This document shows, one piece after another, positions 61,105 through 64,000 of a stretch of 64,000 bases of DNA. The notes beneath the pieces are model-generated. The model searched no databases and was not told the origin of the DNA. It saw only the letters and a program-made list of their open reading frames with translations. The number at the start of each line of letters is the position of its first letter. The stretch's first letter is position 1. The position numbers and the translations under genes were made by a program. The stretch is taken from assembly GCF_039832105.1 (NCBI RefSeq), contig NZ_JBDOHS010000006.1, positions 62,001 to 126,000 of the forward strand, in the 5' to 3' direction. This stretch comes from Dorea_A sp016295505 (GTDB taxonomy: Bacteria; Bacillota; Clostridia; Lachnospirales; Lachnospiraceae).

Positions 61105-62844
61105 CTACTGATATACCACTACCGTCGTTCCGACCGGTATATTGTCATAGATCCATTTTGCATTTTCTATTTTCAGTCTTACACATCCGTGAGACAGCGG
61201 CATTCCCACTCTACCGTCCATCAGTGTTCCATTCTTATTATAAAGAACGGAATGGAACAGATAATTGCCATAAAACTGTGTGTACCAGTAACATCTTGCA
61301 GCTCCGGAATCAAAATAATATCCCTTGCTTCCGACACGGAATGTACCCATCACAGTCGGAGTAGACGGTGCTCCGTCCGCACAATCCCAATACTGAACGT
61401 TCTCCCATTTTCCAACACTGCCTCTGAATACACCCACCTTATGAGTGCTTCTGTTTACCAGAATCAGATAAGGGGTAGAACTGGAATACATCTGAGCTTT
61501 CTGTGACATCGCTGCCAGATCCTGAAGGATCCACTTTCCACTGAGATCCAGCCAGTAGCCGTCAATGCTTCTGTTGCAGGCCATTGCTCCGTAAGGACCG
61601 CCGTGCGGATCATTTTCCTTATACATATAGTACCAGTTTCCGCCGATCTGCTTCCAGCCGGTCTGCATCGCTCCGCTTGCGTCAAAGTAATACCAGTAAC
61701 TTCCGATTTTTACCCAGCCGGTCTGCATCGCCCCGCTGCTTCTGAAGTAATACCAGATGTTATTTAACTGTTTCCAGCCGCCATCAAACATCCGATCTTC
61801 ATTTTCCGGATCCATATAATACCATTTTCCACCGGTTTTGATCCAGCCGGATGCTTTCTGTCCATCGGTTCCCAGGAAGTACCAGGCATCATCTTCCGGA
61901 AGCCAGCCGGTCTTCATAGAGCCACTACTGTTGAAATAATACAAAAGGCCATCGATTTCTTTCTGTTCTCCTTCGTACATGATTCCCGGATATAGATTTT
62001 CCTCTGAAACTGCAAGGAAGTAATATTTTTTGCCGCTGATTTCACACCAGCCTTCCTGTACCTTTGCGCCGGACTGTTTATAATAATACCAGCCTTCTTC
62101 CTTCTCAAGCCATCCGGTATACATTGCGCCACTGTCCGTGAAAAGATAAGCTTCGCCATCGATTACTCTTTCCTCACTCACTGCCATCAGTCCCGGGAAC
62201 TCCGGACACTCTACGGCACTCTTAAAGTAATACCAGACATTTTTTATCTTGCTCCATTTCCCTTCTGCTTTTCGTCCGGAAGCGTCATAATAATACCAGC
62301 CTTCTTCCTTCTCAAGCCATCCGGTATAAGTCTTTCCGCTGTCCAGGAAACGATAGGTACTCCCATCAATCAGAATCTCACAATCAGCTGCCATTGCCCC
62401 GTCAGCTTCAGTAAAATAATAGCGGACTCCCTTAATCTCCAGCCACTCAGACTCTGCCTTCGCTCCGGAGCTCTTATAATAATACCAGGTTCCGTCTTTC
62501 TGGAACCATCCGGTCTGCATCATTCCCTTTTCATTGAAACGATAAGTCTCGCCACCAATCTCAGCTTCCCGGTCGGCAATCATTCTTCCCGGATATGCAG
62601 CATCTTCTGCATCCATATAATACCAATATCCATTGAGTTTCTTCCAGCCGGTTATCTGATTGCCATCTGCATCATAATAATACCAGCCTTCTTCTTTTTG
62701 CACCCATCCGGTTAACTTTTCCTCCGGTGCTGTTAACGTAGTTGCCTCATACACTACATTTTCTGCATGTGCCTCATAGGATGGGAACACCAGGCCCACA
62801 CCCATAACGGCAGCAAGCAATATACCGATCTGATACTTTTTCAC
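61105..62844 (-). CDS. L,D-transpeptidase (YkuD) with cell-wall-binding repeats
   Basis: Secreted 579-residue wall enzyme. A signal peptide (IGILLAAVMGVGLVFPSYEAHA) is followed by about 15-18 CW-binding (choline/glucan-binding type) repeats of ~20 residues (GWYYYDASGRKAEGKW and similar; ~45-440). The C-terminal YkuD domain (~450-579) has MGTFRVGSKGYYF and the active-site motif MPLSHGCVRLKIENA with catalytic Cys. It would form 3-3 cross-links or anchor proteins. Start is a GTG after GGAGGAAGGAAAA. It lies 15 bases after the NlpC gene. Confidence 0.93.
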   Translation of the reverse strand: MKKYQIGILLAAVMGVGLVFPSYEAHAENVVYEATTLTAPEEKLTGWVQKEEGWYYYDADGNQITGWKKLNGYWYYMDAEDAAYPGRMIADREAEIGGETYRFNEKGMMQTGWFQKDGTWYYYKSSGAKAESEWLEIKGVRYYFTEADGAMAADCEILIDGSTYRFLDSGKTYTGWLEKEEGWYYYDASGRKAEGKWSKIKNVWYYFKSAVECPEFPGLMAVSEERVIDGEAYLFTDSGAMYTGWLEKEEGWYYYKQSGAKVQEGWCEISGKKYYFLAVSEENLYPGIMYEGEQKEIDGLLYYFNSSGSMKTGWLPEDDAWYFLGTDGQKASGWIKTGGKWYYMDPENEDRMFDGGWKQLNNIWYYFRSSGAMQTGWVKIGSYWYYFDASGAMQTGWKQIGGNWYYMYKENDPHGGPYGAMACNRSIDGYWLDLSGKWILQDLAAMSQKAQMYSSSTPYLILVNRSTHKVGVFRGSVGKWENVQYWDCADGAPSTPTVMGTFRVGSKGYYFDSGAARCYWYTQFYGNYLFHSVLYNKNGTLMDGRVGMPLSHGCVRLKIENAKWIYDNIPVGTTVVVYQ

Positions 62845-62859
62845 TTTTCCTTCCTCCCT

Positions 62860-64000
62860 TTATACTACTCTTCTCACAGACAATCCACTCGGAGCAAACC
62901 ACCGCAGATAATAATCCAGATCATCGATGACTGTACCTCTTCTGGAATTTGCAGCATGAATCACCTTTCCATTTCCCAGATAGATCGCAACATGCCCGGA
63001 AGTACATAACAGATCTCCGGACTTCCATAATGTCTGATCATTCCGATTGATCTCTTCTCCATAGTAGATCAGCTGATATGTCGTCATATACGGTACATCG
63101 AGTCCATAAACATTGACCATAACCCACCACACGAATCCGCTGCAGTCCCAGCCATTTAAATCCTTTCCTCCATACACGTACGGTACATAAGTATACTGAG
63201 TCAACACATCCGCATAATCCAGGGTATCATACCATACACCGTTTTCGTCAACAAGATAGATTCCATCTACCACTGCATCTCTGGCCATTCTTCCTGTCTC
63301 ATACAGATAATACCATTTTTCTTCCCCGTCTGAAGTATCCTTGATCCAGCCGGTTGCCATTGCCCCGGATGCTCTGAAGTAATAGCGGTCTTCTTTGATA
63401 TCCACCCAGCCGATCTGCATCTCTCCAAGCGGATGTTCTTCAAATCTCTGATTATTCGGATGATTCAGATAATACCAGACATTTTTTACTTTCAGCCAGC
63501 CGGTACACATCGTGCCGTTGTCATCCCAGTAGTACCAGGTGTTATTGACCTGTCCCCATCCATGTGTCAGGGTACCGTCCGGCTGTATATAATATGTACG
63601 GTCTCCGAGATAAACTGTCTCATCTGTCAGCATATGTCCGTCATCCCCAAAATAGTACCAATCGGTCTTATATTTCACCCAGCCGTTCTTCTGCATGGCT
63701 CCGGACGCACCCAGATAATACCAGGTCTCTCCTTCCGGAAGCCAGCCGGTCTTCATACTGCCGTTTGCATTCATATAGTAACGCACTCCGGAGACATCAA
63801 TCCAGCCGACTGCCATCTTGCCGTCTTCATGCAGATAATACCAGATATTATTTAATTTGATCCAGCCGGTCTGCATGGCTCCGGACGCATCCAGATAATA
63901 CCAGATCTCATCTGGCTTGATCCAGCCGGTCTGCATGATCCCATCGCTATCCATATAATACTGTTTGCCATTGACCTCACGCCAGCCGGTTGCCATCTTA
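62860..64000 (-). CDS. NlpC/P60 hydrolase with cell-wall-binding repeats (N-terminus beyond window)
   Basis: Partial gene, at least 380 residues. About 11 or more CW-binding repeats (GSMKTGWLPEGETWYYLGASG type) are followed by an NlpC/P60 domain (~260-378). It has VPYVYGGKDLNGWDCSGFVWWVM (catalytic Cys) and KSGDLLCTSGHVAIYLGNGKVIHAANS (catalytic His). It likely cuts peptide stems in peptidoglycan. The repeats are of the same type as in the downstream L,D-transpeptidase, so both should bind the same wall glycan. Signal peptide and start lie to the right of the window. Confidence 0.92.
   Translation of the reverse strand, partial: KMATGWREVNGKQYYMDSDGIMQTGWIKPDEIWYYLDASGAMQTGWIKLNNIWYYLHEDGKMAVGWIDVSGVRYYMNANGSMKTGWLPEGETWYYLGASGAMQKNGWVKYKTDWYYFGDDGHMLTDETVYLGDRTYYIQPDGTLTHGWGQVNNTWYYWDDNGTMCTGWLKVKNVWYYLNHPNNQRFEEHPLGEMQIGWVDIKEDRYYFRASGAMATGWIKDTSDGEEKWYYLYETGRMARDAVVDGIYLVDENGVWYDTLDYADVLTQYTYVPYVYGGKDLNGWDCSGFVWWVMVNVYGLDVPYMTTYQLIYYGEEINRNDQTLWKSGDLLCTSGHVAIYLGNGKVIHAANSRRGTVIDDLDYYLRWFAPSGLSVRRVV

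Overview
The window looks like chromosomal DNA from a spore-forming, low-to-moderate GC Clostridia, most likely Lachnospiraceae. This rests on gene content and order: a mraZ-rsmH-ftsL-PBP-PBP-mraY-murD cell-wall cluster, cotJA-cotJB-cotJC, an uninterrupted sigK, codY, CIRCE-controlled groESL, the ireB-ruvX-DUF1292-fur-rnjA-yrrM-U32 block, and surface proteins with cell-wall-binding repeats. The species cannot be fixed from the sequence alone. I saw no rRNA, tRNA or CRISPR array, and no gene-free stretch longer than 300 bases.

Layout: 1-7.4 kb is the division and wall (dcw) cluster on the minus strand. It is driven from one promoter followed by a five-copy MraZ operator. 7.4-9.9 kb holds a small membrane protein, a DegV protein and an FtsW/SpoVE-type flippase/polymerase. 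10.0-14.0 kb is the cotJ operon, in which cotJC is split by a 2.81-kb element. 14-28 kb carries housekeeping genes: HtrA, an amidase, galM, guaB, groESL, codY, topA, dprA and yifB. 28-32.5 kb has sigK, then a GlnK/GlnL-type two-component system and an orphan EIIC-like permease. 32.7-44.3 kb is RNA and sulfur metabolism and translation: U32 peptidase, O-methyltransferase, RNase J, Fur, RuvX, IreB, MtaB, an HPr-like protein, ThiI with a cysteine desulfurase, RsmE, PrmA, and MntP behind a Mn2+ riboswitch. 44.5-49 kb is a MoxR/VWA/leucine-rich-repeat/YdcF operon. 49-64 kb is envelope biology: PdaA-like deacetylase, GlmS, a cohesin-type membrane protein, two LCP ligases, glycosyltransferases, a polymerase, a priming sugar transferase, and two repeat-bearing wall enzymes.

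The main discovery candidate is the split cotJC. The first 29 codons (start at 10568) and the last 172 codons (end at 13983) are separated by an element bounded by direct repeats GGAGGTCC at 10655 and 13465. Recombination between the repeats would restore a 201-codon CotJC reading frame with no extra or missing base. The element carries only a SulP-type anion transporter with its own vegetative-type promoter and an unusually short (281 aa) serine recombinase. Joining its two ends gives a site with 7-bp inverted arms centred exactly on the shared 8-bp core, as expected for a serine-recombinase attP. This closely parallels the sigK-skin and spsM-SPbeta sporulation rearrangements, but with a different target gene and a minimal element.

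Other points of note: a dispersed palindromic repeat family (including a 150-bp double-stem palindrome at 32560-32709), an HPr-like protein without the phosphorylatable histidine, a KTA variant of the penicillin-binding KTG motif, a putative attenuator hairpin between the two dcw PBP genes, and a textbook manganese riboswitch.
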